From Modestobacter marinus (GTDB taxonomy: Bacteria > Actinomycetota > Actinomycetes > Mycobacteriales > Geodermatophilaceae): DNA of 64,000 bases. Made by a program: the position numbers and the translations under genes. Below, in pieces: positions 34,716 through 43,822 of the stretch. Below the pieces are notes generated by a model that ran no database searches, was not told where the DNA came from, and saw only the letters and a list, made by a program, of their open reading frames with translations. The DNA lies in assembly GCF_019799945.1 (NCBI RefSeq), contig NZ_JABGCH010000019.1:42639-106638 (forward strand), written 5' to 3'. The stretch's first letter is position 1. Each line of letters starts with the position of its first letter.

Positions 34716-35063
34716 GTGTTCCCGGCCGAGAACATCCGCGATTGGCGCACGATGAACGTCGTCGACCCGGAGGGATCCAAGATCGGCACCCTGGAGTCGG
34801 TCTACGTGGACACCACCACCGACCAGCCCGCCTTCGCCGCCGTCACCACCGGGATCATCGGCCGGCACAAGCTCACGTTCGTTCCGCTCACCGGGGCGAC
34901 CGTCTCGCCGGACCACGTGCGGGTCACCGTGAGCAAGGACCTCGCGAAGAACGCGCCGTCGATCGACACCGACGGCGAGCTCACCGCCGAGCAGGAGCCC
35001 AGCGTCTTCGCGCACTACTCCCTGCCCTACACCCCGGGGGTGCGGCGGCTCGCCCGTCGCTAG
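34716..35063 (+). CDS. PRC-barrel domain protein
   Basis: A 115-residue protein with a PRC-barrel fold: DWRTMNVVDPEGSKIGTLESVYVDTTTDQPAFAAV, then LTFVPLTGATVSPDHVRVTVSKDLAKNAPSID. The latter is the typical C-terminal block of soil actinobacterial PRC-barrel proteins. Family members bind RNA or photosystem parts, or act in stress; function here is unknown. GTG 34716 has GAGGAGG upstream. Its TAG stop and the stop of the convergent NYN gene share one CTAG tetranucleotide (35060-35063). Confidence 0.85.
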   Translation: MFPAENIRDWRTMNVVDPEGSKIGTLESVYVDTTTDQPAFAAVTTGIIGRHKLTFVPLTGATVSPDHVRVTVSKDLAKNAPSIDTDGELTAEQEPSVFAHYSLPYTPGVRRLARR

Positions 35064-35845
35064 GCGCTGCGGCGGGCCGCGAAGAGGTTCGCGGCGTCCC
35101 GCAGGCTCTTCGTCGGCCGCAGCCACGCGCCGTCCGCCGGCAGCGCGTCGAGCCGGACCCGGTCCAGCGGGGCGGCGAAGGCGCCCGGCACGTCCTCGAT
35201 GTCGATGAACTCCAGCAGCTCGGAGCTGATCGCGTACCCGGCGACCTCGCTGAAGGCGACGACGACGACCTCGGTGCCGGCCCGGGCGAGGTCCTCCAGC
35301 GGCTCGGCGAAGTTCCGCCCGTCGCCGGAGAAGACGACCAGGCGGCGCAGCCGGTTGTCGTGCGCCCGCATGCTGATGTGGTCGAGCATCGACTGGTCGA
35401 TGTCGTCGTCCGGCTGCAGCTTGGGCCGGGCGAACACGGCGTACCCGAAGCTGCGCAGCGCCTCCACCCAGCGCTGCAGCGAGGCGACGTGCTGCGGCGG
35501 GACGTTGGCGAAGACGCAGGCCTCCACGTCCGGCGGCTCGGGGGCCGTGGGGTCGTTGGCACCGTCGACGAACCACGCGGCGATCGCGTCGAACCGGGGC
35601 CGGGAGGCCGCGGTGGGCCGCGTCCCGATCACCGTCGCCAGCGTCATGTCGATGTTCGGCGCGTCCCAGACCAGCAGGTCCAGCGCCGGCCGATCGACGT
35701 CGAACCGGCCGTCCGCGGACACGGTCCCCACCTCGTAGCTGTCGGTCACCGGATCAGTGTGCCGGTCCGGGGTCGCCGCCGGGGGCGGCGCACCCGCCGG
35801 CGAGGTGGCCCGGCGGCGCCTGCGGACCCGCCCGTCCTCACTCAC
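35060..35845 (-). CDS. NYN-domain protein (PIN-like RNase family)
   Basis: A 261-residue protein with a NYN (Nedd4-BP1/YacP-like) nuclease domain. The first acidic motif is LLVWDAPNIDMTL (D-x-x-N); later acids are in DDDIDQSMLDHI and VVFSGDGRNFAEPLEDL. This spacing fits the metal-binding site of the fold. The extreme N-terminus is Arg-rich (RVRRRRRATS). GTG 35845 has GAGGAG five bases upstream; a second start at GTG 35749 would remove the basic leader. RNA cleavage is inferred. It follows the AidB-like gene on the same strand. Confidence 0.8.
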   Translation of the reverse strand: MSEDGRVRRRRRATSPAGAPPPAATPDRHTDPVTDSYEVGTVSADGRFDVDRPALDLLVWDAPNIDMTLATVIGTRPTAASRPRFDAIAAWFVDGANDPTAPEPPDVEACVFANVPPQHVASLQRWVEALRSFGYAVFARPKLQPDDDIDQSMLDHISMRAHDNRLRRLVVFSGDGRNFAEPLEDLARAGTEVVVVAFSEVAGYAISSELLEFIDIEDVPGAFAAPLDRVRLDALPADGAWLRPTKSLRDAANLFAARRSA

Positions 35846-35898
35846 GAGTCCTCCTCGCTGGCGCTCGTCGGCCGCGTTCGCGGCGCTGCTGCGCCCCT

Positions 35899-35924
35899 GG
35901 GTGAGCTCGCGAGCTCGCTCACCC
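35899..35924 (-). terminator. Hairpin over the aidB-like stop codon
   Basis: GGGTGAGC (35899-35906) and GCTCACCC (35917-35924) form a perfect 8-bp stem around TCGCGAGCTC. The stop codon of the AidB-like gene (35921-35919) lies in the right arm. It may act as an attenuator or be a REP-like element, since it is followed by an Arg-rich repeat-looking stretch up to the next ribosome-binding site. Confidence 0.45.
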
Positions 35925-37538
35925 GGGCGACACCGCCGCCCGCCGGACCAGGGCACCCACCGGCAGCCCGGCCGGCAGGGTGCCGAGCACGGCGTCCCAG
36001 TCCCCGCCCAGCCGGGTCGCGCAGAACGCGTCGGCGACCGCCGGCGGGGCGTACCGCAGCAGCAGGGATCCCTGCAGGCACAGCGCCAGGCGTCCGGCGA
36101 TCCGGCGGGCCCGCAGCGGCAGCTGCTCGGTGTCGCCCAGTTCGGCGGCGAGCGCCGCGAGCGCCGCGTCGAAGCGCGGGTCGGCGCCGCGGGCGGTGTC
36201 CAGCTCGGCGGTGACCGCGGCCAGCGCGGCGGAGCCGCTGCCCAGCGAGCGGAGGACGTCGAGGGCGATGACGTTCCCCGACCCCTCCCAGATCGAGTTC
36301 AGCGGGGCCTGGCGGTAGAGCCGCGGCATCCCGGACTCCTCGACGTAGCCGTTCCCGCCGAGCACCTCCAGCGCCTCGGCCACGACCGTGGGGGTGCGCT
36401 TGCAGACCCAGAACTTGGCCACCCCGCCGGCCAGCCGCAGGAGGTCCCGCTCGCCGGCGTCCTGGGCCGCGGCCAGCCGCACGCCCAGCGCCGTTGCCGC
36501 CTCGCTCTCCAGCGCCAGGTCGGCCAGCACGTTCTGCATCAACGGCTGGTCGACCAGCAGCGCGCCGAAGGCGGACCGGTGCCGGGCGTGGTGCACGGCC
36601 TGGGTCAGCGCCGCCCGGATCGTCGCCGCGGAGCCCAGCACGCAGTCCAGCCGGGTGGTGGCGACCATCTCGATGATCGTCGGGACGCCGCGGCCCGGGC
36701 CGCCGACCAGCCAGCCCGTCGTCCCGTCGAACTCGACCTCGCTGGAGGCGTTGGACCGGTCGCCGAGCTTGTCCTTGAGCCGCTGCAGGCGGAAGACGTT
36801 GCGCTCGCCACCGGGCAGCACCCGGGGCACCAGGAAGCAGGACAGGCCGTCCCCGGTCCGCGCCAGGACCAGGAAGAGGTCGCTCATCGGGGCGGAGGTG
36901 AACCACTTGTGCCCGGTCAGCGACCAGCTGCCGTCGCCGTTCTCGGCGGCCCGGGTGGTGTTGGCCCGGACGTCGGAGCCGCCCTGCTTCTCGGTCATCC
37001 CCATCCCGGCGACCAGCCCCGGCTTGGTCCACGGATCGGTCAGACCGAACCGGTAGGTGCGGCTGGTGAGCCCCGGCTCCAGCTCGGCGGCGAGGTCGGG
37101 GGCGGCGCGCAGCGCGGGGACGGCGGCGTAGGTCATCGTCACCGGGCAGCCGTGGCCGGCCTCGACCTGCGTCCAGCCCAGGTAGCCGACCGCCCGGCGG
37201 ACGTGCGCGTGCGGGCCGGGATCGACCCAGGGCGCCCCGGCCAGGCCGTGCTCGACCGCCGTCCGCATCAGCTCGTGCCAGGCGGGGTGGAACTCCACCT
37301 CGTCGACCCGGTTCCCGTACCGGTCGTGGGTGCGCAGCCGGGGCGGGTTCTCGTTGGCCAGCCGGCCCCACTCCTGCGCCTGCTCGCTGCCGGCCAGGGC
37401 CCCGAGGTCGGTGAGGGAGGCGAGGGTCGCGGCGTCGGCGTGCCGGGCGCAGGCCTCCGCGAGCGCGGCGTCACCGCCGATCGGGTCGTACCCGATCAGC
37501 GGGGGCACCTGGTTGGTCACCGCGTGCGTGACGCTCAT
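35919..37538 (-). CDS. AidB-like acyl-CoA dehydrogenase family protein
   Basis: A 539-residue flavoprotein that aligns with E. coli AidB (541 residues) along its length. Shared blocks include RLANENPPRLRTHDRYGNRVDEVEFHPAWHELM, GMGMTEKQGGSDVRANTTRA, LTGHKWFTSAPMSD, RLKDKLGDRSNASSEVEF and NSIWEGSGNVIALDVLR. AidB binds FAD and DNA and is induced by alkylation in E. coli. A role in alkylation defence here is inferred from homology only; no Ada-type regulator is nearby. It starts at 37538 and precedes the NYN gene on the same strand. Confidence 0.9.
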   Translation of the reverse strand: MSVTHAVTNQVPPLIGYDPIGGDAALAEACARHADAATLASLTDLGALAGSEQAQEWGRLANENPPRLRTHDRYGNRVDEVEFHPAWHELMRTAVEHGLAGAPWVDPGPHAHVRRAVGYLGWTQVEAGHGCPVTMTYAAVPALRAAPDLAAELEPGLTSRTYRFGLTDPWTKPGLVAGMGMTEKQGGSDVRANTTRAAENGDGSWSLTGHKWFTSAPMSDLFLVLARTGDGLSCFLVPRVLPGGERNVFRLQRLKDKLGDRSNASSEVEFDGTTGWLVGGPGRGVPTIIEMVATTRLDCVLGSAATIRAALTQAVHHARHRSAFGALLVDQPLMQNVLADLALESEAATALGVRLAAAQDAGERDLLRLAGGVAKFWVCKRTPTVVAEALEVLGGNGYVEESGMPRLYRQAPLNSIWEGSGNVIALDVLRSLGSGSAALAAVTAELDTARGADPRFDAALAALAAELGDTEQLPLRARRIAGRLALCLQGSLLLRYAPPAVADAFCATRLGGDWDAVLGTLPAGLPVGALVRRAAVSPG

Positions 37539-37574
37539 AGCCGCACGGTACGAGACCGGGGTGCCGGTCCGGGG

Positions 37575-37967
37575 TCAGGAGCGGCGGACCAGGCCGTGCA
37601 GCGCGAGCAGCGCGGCGGGGACGTAGCCGGTGACCAGCGGGAGGGGTCCGCGGATCCGGAGTCCCGTCGTCGTCCCGCCGTCCGGGCCGGCGGAGACCCA
37701 GTGCAGCAGGTGGAGCCGGATCGGACCCAGCTCGACCGTCCAGTGCCAGCGCCGGCCCGCGTCGTCGACCTCGTCGACGACGAAGGGCAGGGACACCCCG
37801 ACCGGACCGCGCACCCGCCCGGTCACGCCCGGGGCGATCCGCAGCGCGTCGGTCTCCACCCCGGTGATCTGCGGCGCCCAGCTCGACCAGCGGGCGGGGT
37901 TCGCGTAGCGGTCCCAGGCCTCGGCGGGGTCGACCGGGCCGGTGGCGTGCAGCGTCAGCGTCGTCAC
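37575..37967 (-). CDS. SRPBCC (polyketide cyclase-like) family protein
   Basis: A 130-residue START/SRPBCC-fold protein. It begins TLTLHATGPVDPAEAWDRYANPARWSSWAPQI and continues with alternating strand segments and a WHWTVELGPIRLHLLHWVSA core. Such proteins bind hydrophobic ligands; no ligand can be named. GTG 37967 is the likely start; the open frame upstream is not coding-like and contains the parS-like site. It lies 36 bp upstream of the AidB-like gene in the same direction. Confidence 0.75.
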   Translation of the reverse strand: MTTLTLHATGPVDPAEAWDRYANPARWSSWAPQITGVETDALRIAPGVTGRVRGPVGVSLPFVVDEVDDAGRRWHWTVELGPIRLHLLHWVSAGPDGGTTTGLRIRGPLPLVTGYVPAALLALHGLVRRS

Positions 37968-37989
37968 CCCACCGGCAGTGCCCCGCACG

Positions 37990-38003
37990 GTTCCACGTGG
38001 AAC
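37990..38003. promoter_or_regulatory. parS: parS-like ParB-binding site (copy 2)
   Basis: GTTCCACGTGGAAC, identical to the core at 13437-13450 and 58986-58999. This copy lies in the 136-bp gap between the SRPBCC gene and cinA. Confidence 0.75.
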
Positions 38004-38103
38004 GCCACCGGCACGTCGCCGTCGACCGGGGCCGCCGGCATCTGGGCCATCCGCTCCGGCCTCCCGGCCGAACACCGCAGCCGGATCGTCGCCCGGGGGT
38101 GAC

Positions 38104-39387
38104 TCAGGCCGGCGGGCCGCCGAGCAGGAGCTGGCGCAGCAGGTGGACGGCGAGGGTCGTCGAGCGCTGCCGCACCGCCTCCCGGCTGCCGCGGACGGCG
38201 GCGGACTTGGCGACCGCGCCGTCGGGCCCGACCACCGCCAGGTGCACCGTCCCCACCGGCTTGTCCAGCGATCCGCCGCCGGGACCGGCGATCCCGGTGA
38301 CCCCCATCCCCACGTCGGCGCCGAACCGCCGCCGGGCGCCCTCGGCCAGCGCCGTGGCGACCTCGGGGCTGACCGCACCGCCGGCCGCCAGCGTCTCCGC
38401 GGGAACGGCGAGCAGCTGCTCCTTCGCGCTGTTCGCGTACGCGGCGACGCCGCCGAGCACCCGTCCGGACGACCCGGCCGGTGCGGTGAGCCGGGCGGTG
38501 AGCAGCCCGCCGGTGCACGACTCCCCCACCGCCACGGTCCAGCCGCGGTCGTCGAGCGCGGCCGCGACGAGCTCGTCGACCGACGGCCCGTCGCTGTACA
38601 GCGTCTCCCCGAAGTCGGTGGAGATGGCCGCCGTCAGCCGCGCGTAGGCGCCCTCGGCGTCCGGGGCGTAGCGGGTCACGATCTCCAGCTCGCCGTCCCG
38701 GAGGCAGGTGGTGACCTCCAGCCCGGCCAGCTGGTCCTCGACCCGGCGCAGGGTCACCGCCAGCTCCGACTCGGGCGGGCCCCACAGCCGCAGCGTCCGC
38801 TGCCGCAGCTCGGTCGCGCCGGCCAGCGCGCGGCGCACCGGCTCGGCCTCCAGCGCGGCCGGCCACATGCCCTGCAGCTCGGCCGGCGGGCCGGGCAGCA
38901 CCACCACCGGCGGGCCGGTGCGCCCGTCGGCGACCGGGACGACCAGGCCCGGCGCGGTCCCGACCGGCTCCAGCACCGTGGCCCCGGCGGGCACCTGGGC
39001 CTGCTTCGCGATCCCGGCGGCGTTGGCCTCCGGCGCGGTCTGCCAGCCCCGGAGGGCGGTGAGCCGGGCGACGACGGCGGCGATCCGCTGCTCCAGCGCC
39101 GGGTCCACCGACGACGGGCGCCCCTGGAAGTCCCCCACCACGGCTGCGGTCAGGTCGTCGGCGGTGGGGCCGAGCCCGCCGGTGGTGATCACCAGGTCCA
39201 CCCCGCGGCCGACGAGGAACGCCAGCGCGGACCGCAGGTCCTCGGGCCGGTCGCCGACCACGACGACCTGACCGACGTCGACGCCGCGGGCGAGCAGCGC
39301 CTCGGCCAGCCACGGCCCGTTCCGGTCGGCCACCCGGCCGGTGAGCACCTCGGTCCCGGTGACCACGATCCCCGCGCGCGCTGCCAC
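38104..39387 (-). CDS. cinA: CinA-like nicotinamide-nucleotide amidase/competence-damage protein
   Basis: A 427-residue two-domain protein. The N-terminal MoaB-like (COG1058) domain shows GTEVLTGRVADRNGPWLAE and TTGGLGPTADDLT. The C-terminal PncC domain (about 265-420), an NMN deamidase, shows the characteristic GESCTGGLLTARLT and GVTGIAGPGGGS. CinA recycles pyridine nucleotides by converting NMN to nicotinate mononucleotide. The order and length are those of the full-length CinA family. Confidence 0.92.
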   Translation of the reverse strand: MAARAGIVVTGTEVLTGRVADRNGPWLAEALLARGVDVGQVVVVGDRPEDLRSALAFLVGRGVDLVITTGGLGPTADDLTAAVVGDFQGRPSSVDPALEQRIAAVVARLTALRGWQTAPEANAAGIAKQAQVPAGATVLEPVGTAPGLVVPVADGRTGPPVVVLPGPPAELQGMWPAALEAEPVRRALAGATELRQRTLRLWGPPESELAVTLRRVEDQLAGLEVTTCLRDGELEIVTRYAPDAEGAYARLTAAISTDFGETLYSDGPSVDELVAAALDDRGWTVAVGESCTGGLLTARLTAPAGSSGRVLGGVAAYANSAKEQLLAVPAETLAAGGAVSPEVATALAEGARRRFGADVGMGVTGIAGPGGGSLDKPVGTVHLAVVGPDGAVAKSAAVRGSREAVRQRSTTLAVHLLRQLLLGGPPA

Positions 39388-39555
39388 GCGCCGACCCTAG
39401 GGGGACCGCCGCGGTCCGGCAGGACGGTGGTGTCGGCGTCGGCTCCCCGGACGCCCCCGACCGCGCCAGTACGGTGGTCCGCGGCTCTCGACGATCGAGC
39501 CCGATGCCCCGTGCGCTGCGGGTGCCCATCGCCGCCCGTCCCGTGAGGAGGACCG

Positions 39556-40371
39556 ATGAGCCAGCCTCATCCGCCGATCCCAGAGCCGCAGCAGCCGCCG
39601 CACACCCCGGAGGACGACGACCCGCGCACCCAGTCGATCCTGCTGCCGCCCAGCCAGCGCCCCACGTCCGCTCCGGCCGAGCCCCCGGCGGCCCCTGCGC
39701 AGGAGCACTCCGCCGCCGGACCGGCGCACTTCGTGCCCGGGTTCGGCGGCGCACCGGAGGAGCCCGCCGGCAGCCACGCCGTCCCGGCCGGAACCGCTCA
39801 GCCGCCGGCCGCACCCAGCGGCCCGCCGCCGGTCCCCGGCCCGATGACCACGCCGGGGAGCCCGTTCGGGGTGAACCCGGCCGGTCCGCCCCCCGTGCCG
39901 CCGTCGCCCGCCCCCGGGCCCGGTCCGGCCCCGCACCACGCCGCCGGGCACACCGCGGCACCCGCCGCCCGGCACTCGGCGTTCGACACCGTGCGCTCGG
40001 CCGGGCGCTCGGCCGGGCGCAGTGGGAGCGTGCTGGCCGCGCTGGGGCTGGGGGTGGCCGGGCTGGCGATGCTCGAGGTCGGGCTGGTCCTCGGGTTCGG
40101 CAGCGAGTCGCTGTGGGACGTCGTCCCCACCTGGTCGGCCTTCGCGACGGTCGCCGCCCTGGTCGCGCTGGTCCCGGCGGTGGCCCGGCTCGCCGGACGG
40201 CCGTCCCCGCGCACCGCGTGGCGGGTCGGGGCGGTCGGCGCCGCGGGCGTGGCCACCTTCTGGGTGCTGATCGGGCTGCCGCTGGTCGCCAGCGACCGCG
40301 GGTTCTGGCTCACCGCTGCGGCCGCCGCGGCCGGGGTCGCCGTCTGGCTCTCGCCCGGCCGCACCGAGTGA
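39556..40371 (+). CDS. Proline-rich membrane protein, hypothetical
   Basis: A 271-residue protein with a long Pro/Ala-rich N-terminal half (about residues 1-140; runs such as PPPVPGPMTTPGSPFG) and a membrane half with about four hydrophobic segments (GVAGLAMLEVGLVLG, FATVAALVALVPAVARLAG, GVATFWVLIGLPLV, AAAAAGVAVWLSP). The layout resembles proline-rich cytoplasmic-tail proteins of actinobacteria; no family is recognised. GAGGAGGACC precedes ATG 39556. Its stop overlaps the next gene by 4 bp. Confidence 0.7.
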   Translation: MSQPHPPIPEPQQPPHTPEDDDPRTQSILLPPSQRPTSAPAEPPAAPAQEHSAAGPAHFVPGFGGAPEEPAGSHAVPAGTAQPPAAPSGPPPVPGPMTTPGSPFGVNPAGPPPVPPSPAPGPGPAPHHAAGHTAAPAARHSAFDTVRSAGRSAGRSGSVLAALGLGVAGLAMLEVGLVLGFGSESLWDVVPTWSAFATVAALVALVPAVARLAGRPSPRTAWRVGAVGAAGVATFWVLIGLPLVASDRGFWLTAAAAAAGVAVWLSPGRTE

Positions 40372-40721
40372 CCGGGGTGCAGCGCGGACGGGCGTGGCTC
40401 ACCACGGCCGCGCTGCTCGCCGGCGCCTCGCTCGGGCTGCCGTGGGCCGGTGAGCTGATCGGCGCGGACCTGCCCGCCAGGGTCGCGGTCGCCCTGGGGG
40501 CGGCGCTGGCCGTCGTCGGGCTGCGGACGGGGGGGGACCGGGTGACCGTCGCCGCCGCCGTGGTCGGCGCGGCCGGTGCCCTCGTCGGCGGCGGGCTCAC
40601 CCAGCCGGCGGGCTCACCGGGCCGGCTGTCGCTGGCCGCCGCGGTCGTCTGCCTCGTGCTGGGCGCCCGGTCGGTCGGCCCCGGCGGTGTCCGGGCCCGG
40701 AACGGGGCGACCCGGCGCTGA
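40368..40721 (+). CDS. Small membrane protein, hypothetical
   Basis: A 117-residue protein with about four hydrophobic segments (LTTAALLAGASLGLPWAG, VAVALGAALAVVGL, VTVAAAVVGAAGALVGGG, LSLAAAVVCLVLGA) and a basic C-terminus. GTG 40368 overlaps the previous stop (GTGA), so it is coupled to the proline-rich membrane gene. No family is recognised. A GTG at 40377 is also possible. Confidence 0.65.
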   Translation: MTGVQRGRAWLTTAALLAGASLGLPWAGELIGADLPARVAVALGAALAVVGLRTGGDRVTVAAAVVGAAGALVGGGLTQPAGSPGRLSLAAAVVCLVLGARSVGPGGVRARNGATRR

Positions 40722-40739
40722 CCGGCCGGGCCGGTCAGC
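40717..40739. terminator. Hairpin shared by two convergent genes
   Basis: GCTGACCGGCC (40717-40727) and its exact reverse complement (40729-40739) flank a single G. The stop codons of both convergent genes lie inside the two arms. Confidence 0.6.
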
Positions 40740-42420
40740 CCTTCCGGCCCCCGTTGCCGTTGCCGTTCCCGTTCCCGTTCCCGTTGCCGTTGCCCTGGTC
40801 CGAGCCGTCGTCCGAGCCGTCGTCCGAGCCGTCGTCCGTCGGGTCGGAGCCGTCCTCGGAGCCGGCGTCGACGTCGCCGCCCTCCGCGGAGCCGTCGGGG
40901 CCTTCGGTGCCCTCCGGGTCACCGGCGTCCTCGCTGCCGCTGGGGGGCGCGGACTCGGTGGGCTCCGGGGTGGGAGTCGGCGGCGGGGTGGGCGCCGGGG
41001 GCTCGGCGGCCGGCGCGGACGTGGTGGGGACGGCGGCCGCTCGGCTCACCTGCTCGACCGGGGCCCGCGGCGCGCTGTTCCCCGACCCGCTCGCCGCGGG
41101 GACGGCCGCGAAGCTCACCAGCACCGTGTCGCCCGCCTCCAGCCGGTGGGCGAGCGGCGCGACGTCGACGACCAGACCGGGGTCGGTGGCCCGGGTCTCC
41201 ACCGGCTGGGTCTGCACGACCACGCCGAGCGCCTCCAGCTGGATCCGGACCGCGTCCACCGGCCGGCCGACGTAGTCGGCGGGGTCGAGGTCGACCACCG
41301 CGGGCTCCGCGGTCACCGTCGGCCCCGTCACCTCGGCCGCGGCCGCCGCGGTGCCCGGGTCCCCGGGCGCGAAGGACTGCAGCACCAGCACGGCGAGCCC
41401 CGCGCCGACCAGGAGGGCGATCAGCGGCACGAGCAGCCGGCCGATCCGGCCGCCCGTCCGGTCCGCACCGGTCGCCGTGGTGCCGGGCGAGGTGGCCGGC
41501 GCGCTGCCGCTCGCGTACACCGCCGCCTCGGGGAGCAGCCAGAAGCTCTGCGTGTCGGTGCGCTGCACCGGGGGGAGCGGATGCCCGGCACGCAGCTGGT
41601 CGATCGCGGCGACGACGGCGTTGCCGTCGGGGTAGCGCTGCGCCGGGTCCTTGACCAGCGCCCGCTCGATGAGGGTCCGGACGCCGGCGGGCAGCGTCTC
41701 CGGCAGCGGCTCGGGCTGGTCACGCAGGTGGCGCAGGGCGATCGCCACGGAGTTGTCACCGTCGAAGGCGCGGCGGCCGGTGAGCAGCTCGTAGCCGACC
41801 ATCCCCAGCGCGTACACGTCGCTGGCGGGGGTCGCGTGCGCGCCCGCCGCCTGCTCCGGGGACAGGTAGGACGCGGTGCCGATCACCTGGCCGGTCTGGG
41901 TGAGCGGCACGCTCCCCGCGGACCAGGCGATGCCGAAGTCGGTGATCTTGACGGTGCCGTCCGGGCGGACCAGGACGTTCCCCGGCTTGACGTCCCGGTG
42001 GACGACGCCGGCGTCGTGCGCGGCGCCGAGCGCGGCGGCCGTCTGGCGGAGGACGTCGAGCACCCGGTCCGGTGACAGGGCACCGGCCCGGGCCAGGACG
42101 GCGGAGAGCGGCTCGCCCTCGACGAGCTCCATCACCAGGTACGCCAGGTGCTCGCCGGAACCGTCGATGGCCGGTTCCTCGCCGTAGTCGTACACCGCGG
42201 CGATGTTGGGGTGGCCCAGCGCGGCCGCGTGGTGCGCCTCGGCGCGGAAGCGGGCGAGGAAGAGCTCGTCGCCGGTGTACTCGCTGCGCAGCACCTTGAT
42301 CGCGACCGGCCGGCCGAGCAGCTCGTCGTCGGCCCGCCACACCTGGCCCATGCCGCCGGTGGCGAGCAGGGAGCGCAGTCCGTAGCGGTTCCCGAGGGTG
42401 CTCCTCGCGGGCTCCACCAC
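40735..42420 (-). CDS. PknB-type serine/threonine protein kinase with one PASTA domain
   Basis: A membrane Ser/Thr kinase of 561 residues. The kinase domain (about 10-270) has the Gly loop GGMGQVW, catalytic lysine K42, HRDVKPGN with D143 and DFG at 161-163. One transmembrane segment (about 345-365, LLVPLIALLVGAGLAVLVL) leads to a single extracellular PASTA domain (about 385-450; YVGRPVDAVRIQLEALGVVV), which may bind muropeptides. The C-terminal 110 residues are a low-complexity tail rich in Pro, Asp and Gly, ending in a (Gly-Asn)n run. GTG 42420 has GAGGGGGA six bases upstream. It is convergent with the small membrane protein gene. Confidence 0.9.
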   Translation of the reverse strand: MVEPARSTLGNRYGLRSLLATGGMGQVWRADDELLGRPVAIKVLRSEYTGDELFLARFRAEAHHAAALGHPNIAAVYDYGEEPAIDGSGEHLAYLVMELVEGEPLSAVLARAGALSPDRVLDVLRQTAAALGAAHDAGVVHRDVKPGNVLVRPDGTVKITDFGIAWSAGSVPLTQTGQVIGTASYLSPEQAAGAHATPASDVYALGMVGYELLTGRRAFDGDNSVAIALRHLRDQPEPLPETLPAGVRTLIERALVKDPAQRYPDGNAVVAAIDQLRAGHPLPPVQRTDTQSFWLLPEAAVYASGSAPATSPGTTATGADRTGGRIGRLLVPLIALLVGAGLAVLVLQSFAPGDPGTAAAAAEVTGPTVTAEPAVVDLDPADYVGRPVDAVRIQLEALGVVVQTQPVETRATDPGLVVDVAPLAHRLEAGDTVLVSFAAVPAASGSGNSAPRAPVEQVSRAAAVPTTSAPAAEPPAPTPPPTPTPEPTESAPPSGSEDAGDPEGTEGPDGSAEGGDVDAGSEDGSDPTDDGSDDGSDDGSDQGNGNGNGNGNGNGNGGRKG

Positions 42421-42580
42421 GTGCGCGTCCCCCTCGTCCCACTGCCTCGTCCGGTGCCCGGCCCGACCCGGCCGGCGCCGGCGGGCCGGACGCACCAGGA
42501 GAAGGCATGCCCCACCCAGGCGGTCGTACACATGGGTTCGGGCACGGCATGGAACGCGAGGACGTGACGGACCGTTCCCG

Positions 42581-43696
42581 TCAGCCCCGTGGTACCGGCC
42601 ACTCCCGGGCGAGCAGCTCGCCGGCCTCGGTCAGCCAGCGCGCCGGCTCGGCCATCGACGCCTCCGGAGAGCCCGCCAGCTCGGTCAACGACACGGCCCG
42701 GGCGACCGGGAGGTCGTCGCCGGCGTCCACCCGCCCGGCGACCACGGCGACCGGGACCCCGGCCGCGCGGGCCCGCTCGACCAGGCTGCCGACCACCTTC
42801 CCCCGCAGGGACTGCGCGTCGAACTGGCCCTCGCCGGTGACCACCACCGCGGCGTCGCGCAGGGCGTCGTCCAGTCCGGCGGCCTCGGCGACCGCGGTCG
42901 CCCCGCTGACGAACTCCGCACCCCAGGCCACCGCGAAGCCGTAGGCCGTGCCGCCGGCCGCGCCGGAGCCGGGTGCGTCCCGGTCGCCGCCGAGCAGGTC
43001 CGCGAGGTGGGCCAGCGCGGCGTCCAGCTCCGCCACCTGGTCGGGCGTGGCGCCCTTCTGCGGGCCGAACTGCCCGGCCGCGCCCAGCGGGCCGAGCAGC
43101 GGGGCGGTGACGTCGACCAGGCACCGCACCCCGCCGGGCGGGGGCGGGGTCAGCCCGCTGAGGTCGACGGTGGCCAGCCGGGCCAGCGCGCCGCCGCCCG
43201 GAGGGAGGTCGGCGCCGTCGGCGTCGAGGAACCGGGCACCGAGCGCGGCGAGCGCGCCGGTGCCGCCGTCGGTGGTGGCCGACCCGCCGAGGGTGAGCAT
43301 CACCTGCTGGACCCCGGGGTCGGCGACCACCGCGGCCAGCAGCTCGCCGAGGCCGCGGGTGGTCGCGTGCAGCGGATCCGGGCGCTCCAGCAGCGGCAGG
43401 CCCGCCGCCTGGGCCATCTCGACCACCGCCGTCCCGTCGGGGAGCAGCAGCCAGCGCGCCTGCACCGGGCGGCCGTCGGGGCCGCTGACACCCTCGGTGT
43501 GCCAGCACTCGTCGGGCAGGTCGTGGCCCAGCGCCTCGAGCGTCCCCTCGCCCCCGTCGGCGAGCGGCAGCGTGACCAGCTCGTCGTCGGGGCGGCGGCG
43601 ACGCCAGCCCGCGGCGAGCGCGTCGGCCGCGGCGGTCGCGGTGAGGGTGCCCTTGAGCGAGTCGGGGGCGAGCACGACCTTCAGCCGATCGCTCAC
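42581..43696 (-). CDS. Glycerate kinase (GarK/GlxK family)
   Basis: Phosphorylates glycerate, feeding photorespiration-like or sugar-acid carbon into glycolysis. The 371-residue protein begins KVVLAPDSLKGTLTATAAADALAAGW, then PLADGGEGTLEAL, TLGGSATTDGGTGALAALGARFLDADG and VVTGEGQFDAQSLRGKVVGSL; these are the class I family motifs. GTG 43696 has GGGGGAGA just upstream. It is next to the decayed region at 43823-44310. Confidence 0.92.
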   Translation of the reverse strand: MSDRLKVVLAPDSLKGTLTATAAADALAAGWRRRRPDDELVTLPLADGGEGTLEALGHDLPDECWHTEGVSGPDGRPVQARWLLLPDGTAVVEMAQAAGLPLLERPDPLHATTRGLGELLAAVVADPGVQQVMLTLGGSATTDGGTGALAALGARFLDADGADLPPGGGALARLATVDLSGLTPPPPGGVRCLVDVTAPLLGPLGAAGQFGPQKGATPDQVAELDAALAHLADLLGGDRDAPGSGAAGGTAYGFAVAWGAEFVSGATAVAEAAGLDDALRDAAVVVTGEGQFDAQSLRGKVVGSLVERARAAGVPVAVVAGRVDAGDDLPVARAVSLTELAGSPEASMAEPARWLTEAGELLAREWPVPRG

Positions 43697-43822
43697 TGCT
43701 CTCCCCCGGTTCCGGTAGCCATGCCCGGCAGCCTGGCTGGTGCGGGGCCGGTGCGGCAAGCCCGGGGTGGGCGGCAGGATGCGGGAGGACGGCGGCGGAC
43801 GGCCACGGACGGGAGTGCGCGC

